Assembly (NCBI GenBank): GCA_022059125.1
Contig: JAEUWY010000020.1
Span: forward strand, 1,240,001-1,304,000
Direction: 5' to 3'
From: Corynespora cassiicola
Taxonomy: Eukaryota; Ascomycota; Dothideomycetes; Pleosporales; Corynesporascaceae
DNA: 64,000 bases
The position numbers and the translations under genes are program-made. The notes below the pieces were generated by a model that made no database searches, was not told the DNA's origin, and was given only the letters and a program-made list of their open reading frames with translations. Below are positions 10,426-24,530 of this stretch, in pieces; within the stretch, counting starts at the first letter, position 1; every line of letters starts with the position of its first letter.

Positions 10426-11649
10426 TCACTTCCAACAGAACCACCGATTCTGTCGACCATTCTCTGTAACTTCTCCTTCGACAGGATGCTGGATAAATAC
10501 ATAATCATCATTAAAACCCTCGTCTTCTTTGGATAAATCAATAGAACTGGCACCTAATTGACTCGTCACCGCTTTGTTTTCGTGCACATAGCCATGGAGA
10601 GTTGAATGCAACATTCCCAATTGATCTGTTTCGTCTTTCTCATCTTGGCAATATGCTTGCATAATTTTACCCTTGTCTTCTAGTTTGGTCATGTGCGTTT
10701 CTGAGATATGACTGCCTTGTGATATAGCATTAAGCTCGTGTTGCACATCAATAGCCCAGGATACGGGATGTTTTTTACAGCTTCCGGGATTTTCCTCAGC
10801 AGATAATTTTCCTTGTGATGCTTTCTCTTCTTTCTTGACCTGATCGGATTCTGCGGATTTAATTAATTGGTCGCAATATTGCGGTTCAGTCCTCTCATAG
10901 CAATGAATATGAGCTCTCTGGGCTGTGGATAAGACCTTTGAAGAAGAAACATTGTCGGTAGCAGAATTAGTTGACGGGGAAGGCATCAGGAAAATTGACT
11001 CAGACGTTGATGAAGAGGAAGACGGTTGAGCAGCCCGCGCATGCATCTTACCTGCTGAAGCCTTCGTCTTGCTGCTGGCCATATCTCGGTTAACTTCTGG
11101 TTGGGGAGAGCTGAATGCGGGTTTAACCATGGAACTTGTGTGTGAAGAGTGGAATCGTGTCAATGGGATGGTGTTGCCGACTGCACCTTGAGTAGCAGAA
11201 ACAACTGGTGGCTGAACCTTGGGATTTTTCTCTGCTCGGTGTTTGGCGTCAGATTTCTCACTCTCTGGTCTGCTCCTTCGTAGTTTGTTATGATTCAAGG
11301 CCATGTCTGAATGCATCGCTACTGGGCAGGAGTCTTTGATTGTGCTGATTGGTCTGCAATGTTCAGCCGACTCTGGCGGGACTGACGCCCCCAGGGAGAC
11401 GCTAGGAGAATTTTCGGCATGCTGAGAACGCCCTGCCCGAGCCACGGGAGCGGAGCGGAAGGATTCTGTCGATCCTTGAGTTGGAGCCACAAATCGCGGT
11501 GAGAAGTAGCGGTATGGAGAAGATTTTTGTGAAGTGGGTCGTTGAGTATTTTCGACGCGCCGCAGATTTGATGAAGCTTCGGAGACTCGAGGCTGTGTAG
11601 ATCCTGAGGACTGAAGCGTCCGTCCACGATCTTTGTGATTCAGGACCAT
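10426..11649 (-). CDS. disordered Ser-rich protein of unknown function
   Basis: A 407-residue single-exon frame, rich in Ser, Gln, Lys and Thr with few hydrophobic clusters. It looks intrinsically disordered almost throughout. There is no signal peptide, membrane segment or catalytic motif. The C-terminus is acidic and then aromatic (DDYVFIQHP, ending WFCWK). Similar low-complexity proteins recur on the right flank of the window (50.3, 56.2 and 58.3 kb), though I cannot demonstrate homology by eye. A 700-base gene-free stretch separates it from the oxidoreductase that begins the cluster side. Confidence 0.55.
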   Translation of the reverse strand: MVLNHKDRGRTLQSSGSTQPRVSEASSNLRRVENTQRPTSQKSSPYRYFSPRFVAPTQGSTESFRSAPVARAGRSQHAENSPSVSLGASVPPESAEHCRPISTIKDSCPVAMHSDMALNHNKLRRSRPESEKSDAKHRAEKNPKVQPPVVSATQGAVGNTIPLTRFHSSHTSSMVKPAFSSPQPEVNRDMASSKTKASAGKMHARAAQPSSSSSTSESIFLMPSPSTNSATDNVSSSKVLSTAQRAHIHCYERTEPQYCDQLIKSAESDQVKKEEKASQGKLSAEENPGSCKKHPVSWAIDVQHELNAISQGSHISETHMTKLEDKGKIMQAYCQDEKDETDQLGMLHSTLHGYVHENKAVTSQLGASSIDLSKEDEGFNDDYVFIQHPVEGEVTENGRQNRWFCWK

Positions 11650-12354
11650 TGTGTGGATTTTTGGGAAACTATTTTGAGGATTGTTTGAAAACTTGTGCGG
11701 AAACTTGGGTTCTGTTTATAATCGATTTCGGTGTTTGCTACCTCATTCATGCGTAGCTAACAGTCACACGAGACATTCATATAGCAGATGTCACTAGGAC
11801 ACGAACTTTAAATCCTTGACCAGAGATTCACGAGTTGTTCACATTGGGAATTCTTGGGGATCGCGAAGAACGCGCTCGCATAGGATGCTGCCTTCGATGA
11901 CTTGCAGTGACGCAGATGATTCATGAGCTCGGGGTACCACGTCGACCAAAAAGTATCTAGGACTCACTTTGCATTGATCTCTGAAGTTTACGCGGTCTTT
12001 CACATGTGAATATGCTGGTGCTCCATCTTGTTACAAAAGCAAAGATGCTCATGGCGCTGCTGTGTAGATGCGTGACTTAACAGTTTGTGGTTCTCTTATG
12101 ATCATACGCACCGTCACCTGCAGATAACAATGTCAGCATGACGCTTGAACATAAAAAATTCGAAGAAAATGCAAGTGTAATTTCCATGTACGTGGCAAAT
12201 ATGGGTCACCGAAAGTTTGCCGTTTCATGGTAACTTTGTTCTCTTTCTTGAGTCTGAATGATGGATCTAATCACGATGGTCTCCAACAGTCTGTATTAAA
12301 CAACAGATGGTGCGACGTTACTAACATGGATATGAAGACTCTCGTATGTTACAT
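11650..12354. other. intergenic, no gene seen
   Basis: This 705-base stretch has no open frame of note. It probably holds the promoter of the disordered-protein gene and the 3' UTR of the oxidoreductase gene. Confidence 0.5.
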
Positions 12355-13752
<1,398 letters not shown>

Positions 13753-15011
13753 TCACGTAGATCCAACCACGAATGTTCAGGAGGGGGGCGGGAGAAGGAA
13801 CCTGGCGGGGGCGGCACAGCTATAATACCGGTAGAGGGCTTCGCCGCAACCCAAGGCGGAAGGTTGCCTCCTAGGATGTGGAGGCCGACGACGCTTGACT
13901 AAAGATGCATAGATAGGGAGACGGCTTGACCCTTTTCCATGATCAGCGCAGTGGGACTCCTCCATCGCGCATTGAAACAATCTTGTCGCGTATCATGCTG
14001 GGCATCGAAGAGAGCGACAGAATGGTGAAAGTCTGGGGGAAATCCGCCGGTTTAGGCCCTATATCGGCTCTAGATTAAGGGCCAGAAGCCCAGAGCTGTC
14101 ATAGCGGGAGCCGACGTGGAATGGCAGAACACGTGCGCGTCATGCGAAATGCCATCCCGTGCCTCTTGAGATAACGCCATGTCGTGGGCTGTCGTGGCCC
14201 ATCTAATTTCGCTTGGGCTGCTACGCTCTAACCGAACCCCCATCCCCCGGCCCAAGTGCCGATCTAACGAGTCCGATCGGGTCTTCACATACCTGTTGCG
14301 GAACCAGACCCGTCTGCCAAAAATCCCGACCCGCTTTACGACCCGTACTCGAGACGGCAGGCCTGCGTCGTATGCGAAGGATAGCCCTGATGGCCACCTG
14401 GATGACATGTCCCTCCAAAACTATCCGCCACGTGCCATTCGGTCCGAGGGAACCCAATTAGGCGTCTGGAAGCTCCTGATCCCCTCCTCAACACGTGATC
14501 CTCCATGCCCCCTTGCAAGGTACATCTTTCCACCTATAGGCCCAGTTGCTCTTGGCAAAACAACGGTAGCATCAGATCAACAGCCCGAGCCAATTGTCAG
14601 TGTTGTCGGTAGTCGTGGGACTCCCTTAACACGACGCAGGTGGATTCGAATGTGGCAATGTAGCTTTCCCCGTTGTAGACCAGCTCGGCTCTGAAGGACC
14701 AGTGGAAGTCCCGAGTTGCCCAACAACCCTGTAAAATCTTTTGATTCTCCTGACCCGGCAGTCTGGGCGACAGTTCTCTTGGTTCCTTTTTCCGCCGTTC
14801 GCATGTTGGGATCGTCTGCGTTCTGTTTCATTGCATGTGCCAGGATGCGGCAGCTTAGGAGGTATGTATAACAACCTTTCGGCCCGTCCATAGTAGCAGC
14901 GGGACATCCGGAGGAGCTTTGGAATCTTAAGGCGAGGCTTCTTTTCCAACTTCCTTCCAGTGAACGTGTGGAGAAACTTCCACTGCTGGATCAGAAGGAG
15001 GTCTTTCGATC
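13753..15011. other. divergent intergenic region, no gene seen
   Basis: This 1.26 kb stretch lies between the minus-strand oxidoreductase and the plus-strand SAT4-type gene, so it carries both promoters. It contains CCGATCGG at 14273-14280, the most compact version of the CCGAT/ATCGG palindromes seen in other promoters of the cluster. No credible coding sequence. Confidence 0.5.
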
Positions 15012-16436
15012 ATGTCAGCCACCACGGCGGCCGCCCCCGCTCCCAGTGGTATTGTCGCAGACCTCGAGAACCCCACGGATGTTATACGGACAGTCAACTT
15101 TGTCACACAAGGCCTCACATTATTTTTCATTCCGGCTTTCGTCCTCATCCGGTTTGTGTCCAAGTACCGGTCCGCCGGATTCAACTACACTGTTGACGAC
15201 TGTAAGAGTGACACCTCCACATTCTATTGTACTCCATACTGATGGCATTTCAGATCTCATACTGACGTCTTCTCTGCTTATGATCGGTTATTGCATTTCC
15301 GGAATAGTTCGTAAGTATCCCGTTACGGGCATTGAATCAACTTTCTAATGCCACTGGCAGTGAGCATCTACGGTGGCGGATATCACCAATGGGAAGTACC
15401 AGCGGATCACATGGAAGCATTTTTCAAGGTATGCATCAGTGCCTCCATGTCTTTGGGTCTGCTAATTCAGTAATGCGACAGGCTGGATACGCCGCTACCA
15501 TATTTTATGCGCCAATGGCACTCTTCGTCAAGCTCTGCCTCCTGACGATTATTGCGCGCGTCTTCTCCCCTTACAAAAAAACCGTCATTGGAATATACGT
15601 TTTCGAGGGATTCCTCATTTGTTATTATATCAGCCAGCTTGTCGTCAAGATAAGAATCTGCTGGCCCATATCAGCATACTGGACAGGAGATGCGAGCAAA
15701 TGTCTGGACCAAGCAGCCGTCATCATGGCCGATAGCATCATTAGTGTGATCAGCGACGTCATCATCCTGATTCTACCCCTTCCCCTGACTTGGTATGTAT
15801 TCCCATGCGGTCATCTGTTTCCTGGGAATGCACTGCTAACACCAAGCTTCAACAGGTCGCTGCAGCTCCCACAAAAGAAGAAACTTCGCGTCGCAGGCAT
15901 GCTATGCGTGGGCGGCCTAGCGACCGCGTTTAGTGCGTGGCGTTTACATTTGATTCAAGCGGACGGGAAGAGTCCGGATCAGACCATCATATTCACGCAG
16001 GTCGTACTGTCTGGGTAAGTCGACGTTCCTTCGGCAGCATCTTCCGACGCGCCCCCAGTTGTACGAGGAAGACTCGGAACGAAGGATCCGAAGCTGACTC
16101 GCTTTCAGCAACGCCGAAGCCGGTATCGGTCTTATCTGCGCATGCCTCCCCGCTGCCGCGGCTCTGTTCTGGAGGATCACAGGCAGCACAAGCTACGGTT
16201 CGCAGCACAACCCCGCGCGTTCGTACCAACTCTCCGGTCTCAATGCTTCGCGGTCAGCAAAGGAACGTGGATTCCAGGATATCGGGGCGATCGAGTCCAG
16301 CGATGAAGCGACACTGGTGACCCATGCGCAGGAGTCGCAAAGCCGTGAATTTGGACATGGGATCATGAGAAAGGTGGAGGTTTCGATTGCATCATCGGAA
16401 GAGAGACCAAGGACCGAGAAAAGCATTGACGTATAA
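15012..16436 (+). CDS. integral membrane protein, SAT4/rhodopsin-domain family
   Basis: Six exons join in frame: 15012-15201, 15254-15310, 15361-15428, 15482-15792, 15856-16014 and 16109-16436, giving 370 residues. All five introns have GT-AG ends and lengths of 50-94 nt. Multiple hydrophobic helices are visible (LTLFFIPAFVLIRF, ILTSSLLMIGYCISGIV, MALFVKLCLLTIIARVF, VISDVIILILPLPLTW), and the family signature GNAEAGIGLICACLPAAAAL comes before a hydrophilic C-terminal tail. This plan matches the fungal SAT4/PTH11-like rhodopsin-domain family of seven-helix plasma-membrane proteins, whose role is mostly unknown or receptor-like. It lies 0.75 kb beyond the 3' end of the NR-PKS and converges on it. 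A pathway role is not shown. Confidence 0.85.
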
Positions 16437-17183
16437 GCCTTCTGCAAAATACACAATATTTATGCGGACATGAGGCAGGTTCAGACAAAATAATTTTATA
16501 ATAACCCTAGATACCACAGTAGATGTACGACTATCATTCTCCAAACTTGTGCGGTGTCCCAACTTGCTTTCATTCTTCAATGCGTTCCCACCTTTTTTCT
16601 ATGAAAATGGTTTTTTACACTTCGCATTCTGTTTAATTGAGATTCCACTCATCTGTGGCGTCGTGCTGCAATTGCAAGTCATACAACAGGCTTAAAACTT
16701 GACGGTTCGCTCTGGCCTGTCTAAAACCACTGGTGGTAGCTAGCATGGTGCTTGACTTGCGTAGTATTACAACTTGATACCTTTGTAGACCTCGGGCTCA
16801 TGTATAAGCATTCAAATTTTTTTATTTTGAATATCAATCGGATGTTGCACATTGATATCCGATACTCATTTTAGCTAGTTTCCAATATATTAACATGATC
16901 ATCAGGGCGTGGTGGGTATGCGTGATAGCGATGAAGATCATACTCATTTTTATTGGCATACATCGCACGCAAACTTATCCCAGTCACATACTTGTTAATC
17001 AGACCATTTTGACGAGATTAGCAGATTCGTTATGTATCTAAATCATTCCCATTGTCAATTTCGGCTTAAAAGCTTCCGAACGATTACTTCATGAACTATT
17101 CAACGCCAAATCCAGATGGAAAAGAAGCCCCCTTTAGTCTACTCTATACTTCCTAGAAAAGTGGAAAAATTAAGAAATACAGT
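16437..17183. other. intergenic between convergent genes
   Basis: AT-rich 3' region shared by the SAT4-type gene and the NR-PKS gene. Nothing else seen. Confidence 0.5.
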
Positions 17184-20100
17184 CTAGTTTGAAGCAAAAT
17201 ACGCAAGCGCCTTCTCCATCTGCGCCTGCAAGAGTTGTACATGCCCCGGCATTGGTAGCTCGAAATGGTCCCCAGGCACCGAAAGTGCCATCACCTCCCC
17301 ACTCGTATACTTGTCCCAGCCATTAGGACCAAGATTGTCACCCTTGTCTGGGATCAGGCATGCAAAAGTGCCCAGCTTGGGATCTTCCATGAACCCCGGG
17401 TATGCCTTTGTGGGTACCTTCTCCGACAACCTCTGCATGAGCACAGGATCATCCGCGACGCGATTCACCAGCCCCTTCTCCGCCCAAATAATTGCTGTCT
17501 TTGCTGGGCGCTCCGAAGATGTCATGGGCCCGGGTGTGTACTCGTTCATGGCGACGAAGAACGCGCGGAAGTGGTCGCGGCTGGAGCTCAGCGTGTTCCA
17601 CAAGCCCTCCCTGTTAACCGCCGCCTCGAACACTTCGTAGCTGAACTTGTCTTCTGCGAGAAGCGTGCTCTGATCGGTGCGGCGGGAGCGCGGGCAGCAC
17701 ATGTCGATGAGCAAGAGGCCGTCGACCTGGCGGCCCGCTGCGGCGAGCTGGCGTGAGACCTCGAAGGCGACGAGGCATCCGGCCGAGTAACCGCCGATCA
17801 TGAAGGGGCCGGCACCCTGGGCTTTGATGAGGGCTTCGACGATGAACTTGGCCGCGCCCTCAATGCCGACCTTGCTGGTCATGCGGGAGGGGCAGCGGAA
17901 GAAAGGTGAGTCGACGCCATAGACGGCTTGCTTGGATTTGAACGGTCGGAAGTGGATGAATGATGCTACAGTGCCGGTTCCGTCAGCCATCATGTATAGG
18001 GGCGTCTTGTTGGCATTTGGTCGACCCTGGAGGAGCGTGATTCTGACGCTAGGGGCAGGAGATGTGTCTTCCACCTCTTCTATTACTTCCACCTCTGGAG
18101 CGGAACTTGCAGACTCTTTCTTGACGACAACCACGTCGGAAGCTGAGGATGAGAAAGAGGATTCAGACTCTGGTATCGACACAGGAGCAAAATCTTCCTC
18201 TGCGCAAGGAGCAAGGGAGGGCTCTTCTTCGCTAGAAGAAGGCTCGATGACCTCTGTTTGAGCCTCACTGTTCTGGCCACCGCCGTACTCGCGGCGGAGA
18301 TCACCAATGGTAGGATAGTCAAAGACGAATGCGGCAGGCAACTCGACACCCTTTTCGTTGACAGCAGCAACAATCTCGATGGCCATGATTGAATCAACGC
18401 CAGTATCGGCTATCAATGCGTCATCCGTAAACTCGGAAGGGTCGCTCCCAGTAGCCTTGACAAGACAGTCCACAATGATTTGGAAATCTCCAGAGTTTGA
18501 GGATTGTGCACTCTTGCTAGCCTTTTGCTCTACTGGAACAGGATCCAATAAAACAGACTTCTCCTCGTGAGCTTTGGGCTTTGTCTCCACAATTGCCGAT
18601 TGCGCGCGTGGAGCGGCAGCTCCATGAGGGGGCCCAGAGTGTGGCCCATCCAGGATGTGGCGCCAAGTGGCAGTCTTGAACTCCTGGTAGCGTAGGTCAA
18701 CGGCTTGCATGACGATGTTGTTTGTCTCCGGATCGAAAACATAGCCTGCACAAAAGGCCGTATCTTTTTCCCAGCGAGCAATGCGCGTGTATGTAAGATA
18801 CTGCTTTCCGGGCTCGACGGCAGCCAGCTGTTCAACGCTTTCGTATCCCATGACGACAAATGTCGATTGAGGAGACTTGCTTGGATTACCATTGACCATG
18901 AACCCTGCCAGGTGCAGCAGAGCCTCACCCCAGTAGGGTGATGACGTGAAGCGGGTGCCCACAGGATCAGGTTTCAGCACAATCGTAGCAGCAGCTTCTT
19001 GGAAATCGCTGGACACGTATGCTTCCTGAACGCCACGGAAGTCGGGAGAAAATTCGACCGCATTGGCGAAGAGCGCAAAGAAGACGTTAGGTTGAATCCT
19101 ATGGCCTGAGCCCTCTTTGGAAAGTCGAATTCGCCCATCCATTTTATCCTTGATGAAGAAAGATACGCGGTCCAGGTCGGCTATGGCCTTTTGGGGGTTG
19201 CGATAGTTGACCTTGATGGATCCGAGATCATGGGATTCTCCGCGCTTCGAGATGGCTTTGAATGTTACCAAGACTTTCTCTGCCGATGCACTGTCCATAG
19301 TAGCTGTAGAGTGGAGCTCTCCATCGAGGCCAACAAGATCTCGTGTCAGAGGAGCAAGCAGCTCAGGGTCATGGAACGTCAGATAAGTCGCGCTCACGTC
19401 CTTTCGGCCGCTATACTCAAGAGCATACTTGGCCATTGCTGCAGCGGCATCACTGAAAACACTGCCGGAAGCGAGACCAATTTGTTGCATTTTGTGGCCG
19501 TCGATGAGCCCTAAGAAGCCATGGTCGGATATACCCGCCCTGAATGTTACCTGGACCTTAGGAGCCAGCGTCTTTTCGACAAGATATTGGGCAGTGGTGG
19601 TGAGGAACGGCTCAGACGGAGCTGCTTTTTGGGCCATACCTGATACCAATGTGCTGTTCTTGTCGGTATGGGTGATCCAGTAATCTTTTACGTCCCAAGC
19701 ATAAGTTGGAAGCGCCAGTAGCTGAAGGTTACTTTCGTACGGTGCGTGTAACGCCAACCAGTCTACGTCAGTACCACTTGTGTATGCCGCCGCAAGGGTC
19801 TTTGAAATAGACGCCCAATTGCTGTTATTGGCATCGATGGTGTGGTTGAGTTTAGCGGGCGGCGGGGAGAGTGTGGCCCGCACGAATGATGTGCAAACCG
19901 GCCCTGGACCGATTTCGAGCCACACTGGGTCTTTCAACACCGCCTTGATGGCGTTGAGGCCACCAGTGAAGTTGACAGCTTGACGTGTCTGCTGAACAAG
20001 GTAATCTTCATCAAAAACATCCGAGTTGTCGACCATAGATCCAAGCAGTGTTGATGCCACAGGAATCTTTGGGGGGAGATAGGTCACCCCACGAGCAAGG

Positions 20101-23100
20101 GCCTTGTAATCGTGAAGGATGGCATCCATTTGGAAAGAATGGAATGCGAATGGTACAGACAACATTTTAGTACGTATGCTTGCATCTTTGGCCGTCATCT
20201 CTGCCTGCACTTGTGTCAAGTCTTCTGCCGTGCCGCTAATGACCGTAGCATTCGGGCCATTGATGCAAGCGACATCGCAAGAAGACTCACCAAGCTGCGC
20301 GAGATGATCTCGAACAGTTTCCACAGAAGCTGATATCGAGAGCATGGCGCACGAATCAGGTTCGCATCGCTCGATTAGTAGTCGGGCACGCTGACCAACA
20401 AGGTATAAAGTATCAGTCAGGGAGAGTACACCCGCAGCATGTAAAGCGGCATACTCTCCTAGGCTGTGTCCTATGACCGTGCTTGGAGAAACGCCAGCAG
20501 ATCGCCAGAATGCAGTCAGGGCAATTTCCAGTGTAACAACAGCGAGCTGGATCTGTGCCGCGTTCTTTTCCTTGGGGGATACATCAACAGTGCTGTCGGT
20601 GATTATGTCCAGGAATGGAGGAAATCCGTTGGAAGCGCAGAGCGTAACGCATAAGTCGACTGTTTTGCGGAATATGGAGCTCGTCTGGTACAGCTCAGCA
20701 CCCATCCCCGCATAGTGCGAGCCTTGGCCGGTGTAAACAAAACAGACATCTGCGGGAGTGGACTTGGCCGGTGCAGATTTCGCAGAGCCGGAGCTGACCT
20801 TCTCTATCTCTGCGTCCAACTTGGTGATAGCCTCTTGAATTGTAGATGCCGTGAGGGCAAATTTAATAGGATGGTGGACTTTTCGAGCTGTAGTCGAGTA
20901 GGCAATATCTTCAATGCGCGTGTCTGGGTTCGCTCGTAGCCATTGAGCAAGTCGCCGCGTGTTGGAAAGATACGAAGATGGTGTCCTCGCAGATGTGGTG
21001 ATGACATGGGTTGAGCGATTATCAGCTTCCTTATTGCCTGCTTGCTTGTATTCTTCCAGGAGTACGCATGCATTACCACCAGCGGCATCAAAGTTGTTAA
21101 TAAGAATGCGCTTTGGCTCCTTTCCCACACCCTTGAATTCAGTCTGTTGAGTAGGAATGACAATACTGCTATCATCCTGCAGGAACTTTTGAACATTGGG
21201 GTTCATGTTGTGTGGCATGCCCGCTTGTGGAGGCACCAGGCCTTTTTGGAGCATGAGAATGCTCTTGAGTACCGATGACATCCCGGCAGCCTTGTAAAAT
21301 AGTTAGCAATTATGTTACATTCGAACTGCAGAGGGAGTTCAAAGGGCACTTACGGCTTCACTGTGACCAATGTTTGCCTTGATAGCTCCCACAGGTAGAG
21401 GACGTCCCTCGGGTCTTGGTGTGAATACGGAGGAGACAGCACCCATCTCCGCCTTATCTCCAACCTGTGTTCCCGTCCCGTGCATCTCGACATACGAGAC
21501 ATCATCAGGGCTCAGTCGCGCATTTCTGAGGACCTTGTTGAACAATCTTTGCTGAGCATTTGCGTCTGATGTCGTGATAGATGGAGCGTTGCCGCTGTGG
21601 TTCCTGGCCGACGACGCGATAACTGCAAGAATTTTGTCGTTATGAGCGACAGCGTCTTCTAACCTCTTGAGAACGACAGCACCACTGAAGTCTGCGCGAC
21701 AATAGCCATCGGCGTCATCGCGATAAGTCTTACAGTTGCCGGTTTCGGATAAGACGCCAGCTTTGCTGAGGATCGTGAAACTATGGGGATCGGAGAGCAC
21801 ATTTGTGGCGCCAGCAACTGCCATGTCGACGTCACGTGAGAGCAAACTCATACACGCAAGATGGATGCATGAGGTGGCACCCGCACACGCAGAGTCTAGC
21901 GCGTAAGTTGGGCCCTCCCATTTCATCTGAAAGGCCAGTCGCCCGGGGCCGAAGGCGCGCTGGATACTTTGCATCGTATACGCGTCGCATCCCATGGCGT
22001 GGTGGCTGACCTTGTGCCAGTCGTCAGCACTCTGGGCAAAGAACACTGCCATCTTGTTGGGATCTGTTGTCTTTGTTTGTCCAGCCGAGTAACCAGATGT
22101 CTCAAGGGCCTCGTAGGCGTTCATCAGAAACAATCGGTGTCCAGGATCCATCAATAAAGCCTCTCGTGGCGAGATGTGGAAGAATTTAGGATCGAAATGG
22201 CCAGGATTCTTGATAAAACAGCCGTGACGGCAAGACATCGTGCATTTTCCAGGACCTCCCGGGCCATGTCGGTTAGCACAGTAGTACTCTTCCAGGTCAA
22301 AGCGATCGGAAGGTATTTCGCTATGACAATCTGTACCTGTTGCGATGACTTTCCAAAACTCTTCCAGATCTTCGCTACCTGGGCCTTTACCCGACATGCC
22401 AACGATAGCAATGGCCCCTTCTCTAAGGCCCTCGCTCTGGCTGGACTTTTTGGCGGATGCTGCGAGGTCATCATCGACCGACACATTTCGCGTCAGCATG
22501 GGGCCAGCGCCTGCCTTCAGGAGATTGACAAGATACATAGCGTGACCGCTCGGGCCCATCATTTTGACGTTGATGTTATGCGATGTCACAAGGTGAGCGT
22601 TGAGCCTCCCAGCTGTCTGGACAATGTCTAGTCGTTGCGCCAGCGTCTGTAATGCCGCAACCCTCAACAGGTGACCCCAGTTGGAGTAGGTGACATCAAT
22701 GTTCGCGTCATTCTTGTCGCCGGCCATGCCCCATATTTTGTATCCTGGGAGGAGTTGAGAAGAAAGCAGGGGGGAATCTCCCACGACGTAGTCGATGTCG
22801 GCCTCTGAGACGTCAAGAGTGTGTTGCATGGCACGGATACCAGTCAGCTCATTCTTTGGGAGCCTCTTTAGTTCGGCACACTGGGAAAATACCAGCTCCA
22901 GAACCGAAGGGGGCCCTATAATGGTACTCCAACGATCTCCCGTGATGGCAATTTTGACACGCTTGGATGAAGGAATTCCCTAACCGATGTCAGTACTTGA
23001 TCACTTCCGAATTAAGTAGCTCTCCGAGGAAAAAGATGATATCATACCATGGCATTCTGGAATTGATCAAGTATGTTGTCGAGTTCGTCTGCTCCAACAC

Positions 23101-23704
23101 CAATAACGGCCCATCCCCAGATTCCAGAACTGTCCTCCATGGCCCTTGAGCGTACCAGGGTAAGATTGCAGAGACGAGCGTATACGCGGCCGGCCTCGAT
23201 GCACGTTTCGTAAAGGGTGTTGAAGTTCGACGAGGTGGGTACAGCAACAGCATTCCATAAGCCACCAGAAATGCCGATTACGTGTGTGTGCGACCCAGGC
23301 TTGCCATCGCCTGAGTTACTAAGGAGTAGCGGTTCCCGGTTCGCAGTCCTTTTGTTGGAGTGAGCAAGTGGCTTTGGCTCCAGACGAGAAACTTACTGCA
23401 ACAGTAATGCCGCCCTAACTGCATAGAGAAGCATGGCGTGTACCATGCCTACTTCATCTCCAGATTCGCGATATCGCTGAGCCAGTTCTTGGAAGCTGGA
23501 ACACGCTCCGATCCCAAAGCTGGTCTGCAGGAAACGACCCATGGCCCTCACCTCTGACTCGAAAGCAGAAAACAAATCCCGAAGAAAAGATTGAAGCCAT
23601 GGCGTTGTGGTAGCCAGTTCGCAGACGTAATCCATGCCATCATTCCAGGCGTCTGTAACGTCCCCAAAGAAGAGGACGTTGGGGTGAGGCTGAGTTAGAC
23701 CCAT
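17184..23704 (-). CDS. non-reducing polyketide synthase (SAT-KS-AT-PT-ACP-TE)
   Basis: Four exons (23704-23397, 23318-23048, 22979-21354, 21290-17184) give 2103 residues. SAT spans about 1-360, with GISGG placing Ser120 at the nucleophile site and a GPSGH histidine near 339. KS spans about 381-800, with Cys558 in DSACAGATSC, His693 in EMHGTGTQ and His732 in NIGHSEA. AT has Ser1011 in GHSLGEYAAL. PT has His1334 in DGHKM and a Glu at 1524 in PYWGEALLHLAGF, where Asp is usual. A single ACP has Ser1702 (GVDSIMAIE), followed by a Ser/Glu-rich linker and a thioesterase with Ser1904 in GGYSAGC and a C-terminal GDHFE histidine. There is no reductase or methyltransferase domain. The enzyme should extend an acyl starter with malonyl-CoA, fold and aromatise the poly-beta-keto chain and release it through TE. 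The divergent HR-PKS is the likely starter source, as in resorcylic acid lactone pathways. The product class is inference. Confidence 0.95.
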
Positions 23705-23755
23705 TGTTGCTGGTTGATCATGGGTACAATGAAAAGAATTCCAAAGGCCTCACCG

Positions 23756-23761
23756 TATATA
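23756..23761 (-). promoter_or_regulatory. TATA-like element, NR-PKS
   Basis: A TATATA core about 52 bases upstream of the NR-PKS start codon, in the expected range for a short fungal 5' UTR. Proposed on position and sequence only. Confidence 0.35.
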
Positions 23762-24523
23762 ACGGGTACAAAAGAAAGTCGCGGATGAAGTATTCAACGC
23801 AGTGCAGCATGCATGCCCATTTGTAGTCGCTCAGTCTTTGCAGCCTTGCCTTGACCCCATTTCCACGCCCCATATTCGTCCTATCTTTGACCTTATCGTC
23901 TTGTCTCATCTTATCCCCGAGCATGGAAGCAGCCTTTGTTGCTACTGTACCCGAAATTTGCTCAGCTTTAGCTTACTGATTCCCGATGTTGCTTGCATGA
24001 GGCTGATATCGGCCAAGATACTCAGCTCGGTGGGTTTTTTTCCCAGTCGGCGATATCGCGTAAAACTACCCCATAGCTCGTACCAATCTTTTTTATCCCC
24101 CGTCAATTTGAAATGGTCAGACTTTAGCGAATCCATTCCAGACTCTAATGAGCTTTCCACCAACCATAACAGAGGCATCAGTCTGAGGACATTCAATTTC
24201 TCTTCATGGAGTTTTATGTGCGAATAGCCATCATGCTGGGATTCACGCTCAACCCCTGACAAAGGCCTGGTTGCACAAGGCCAGCATTAGAATAAGCTTA
24301 CCTAGACCAGAGTTAAGCTTGTCTCGCCTAGGTACATAGGCATCAGCTTACAGACACGTGCGAATCGACGCTATTTTTTCGGTAACCCCTGATGCGGGCT
24401 TAGTCTGGACCAGGCGTCTCGTGCGTGCCCGAGAATCATCTTGTTCGGGAATGCTGATCCCACAAATCTCACCCAATCGCCGGCGCAATAGCGAAATACG
24501 AAACATGATGCGAGAGAATACAA

Positions 24524-24530
24524 TATATAG
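24524..24530 (+). promoter_or_regulatory. TATA-like element, HR-PKS
   Basis: TATATAG lies about 82 bases upstream of the HR-PKS start codon at 24612. Proposed on position and sequence only. Confidence 0.35.
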
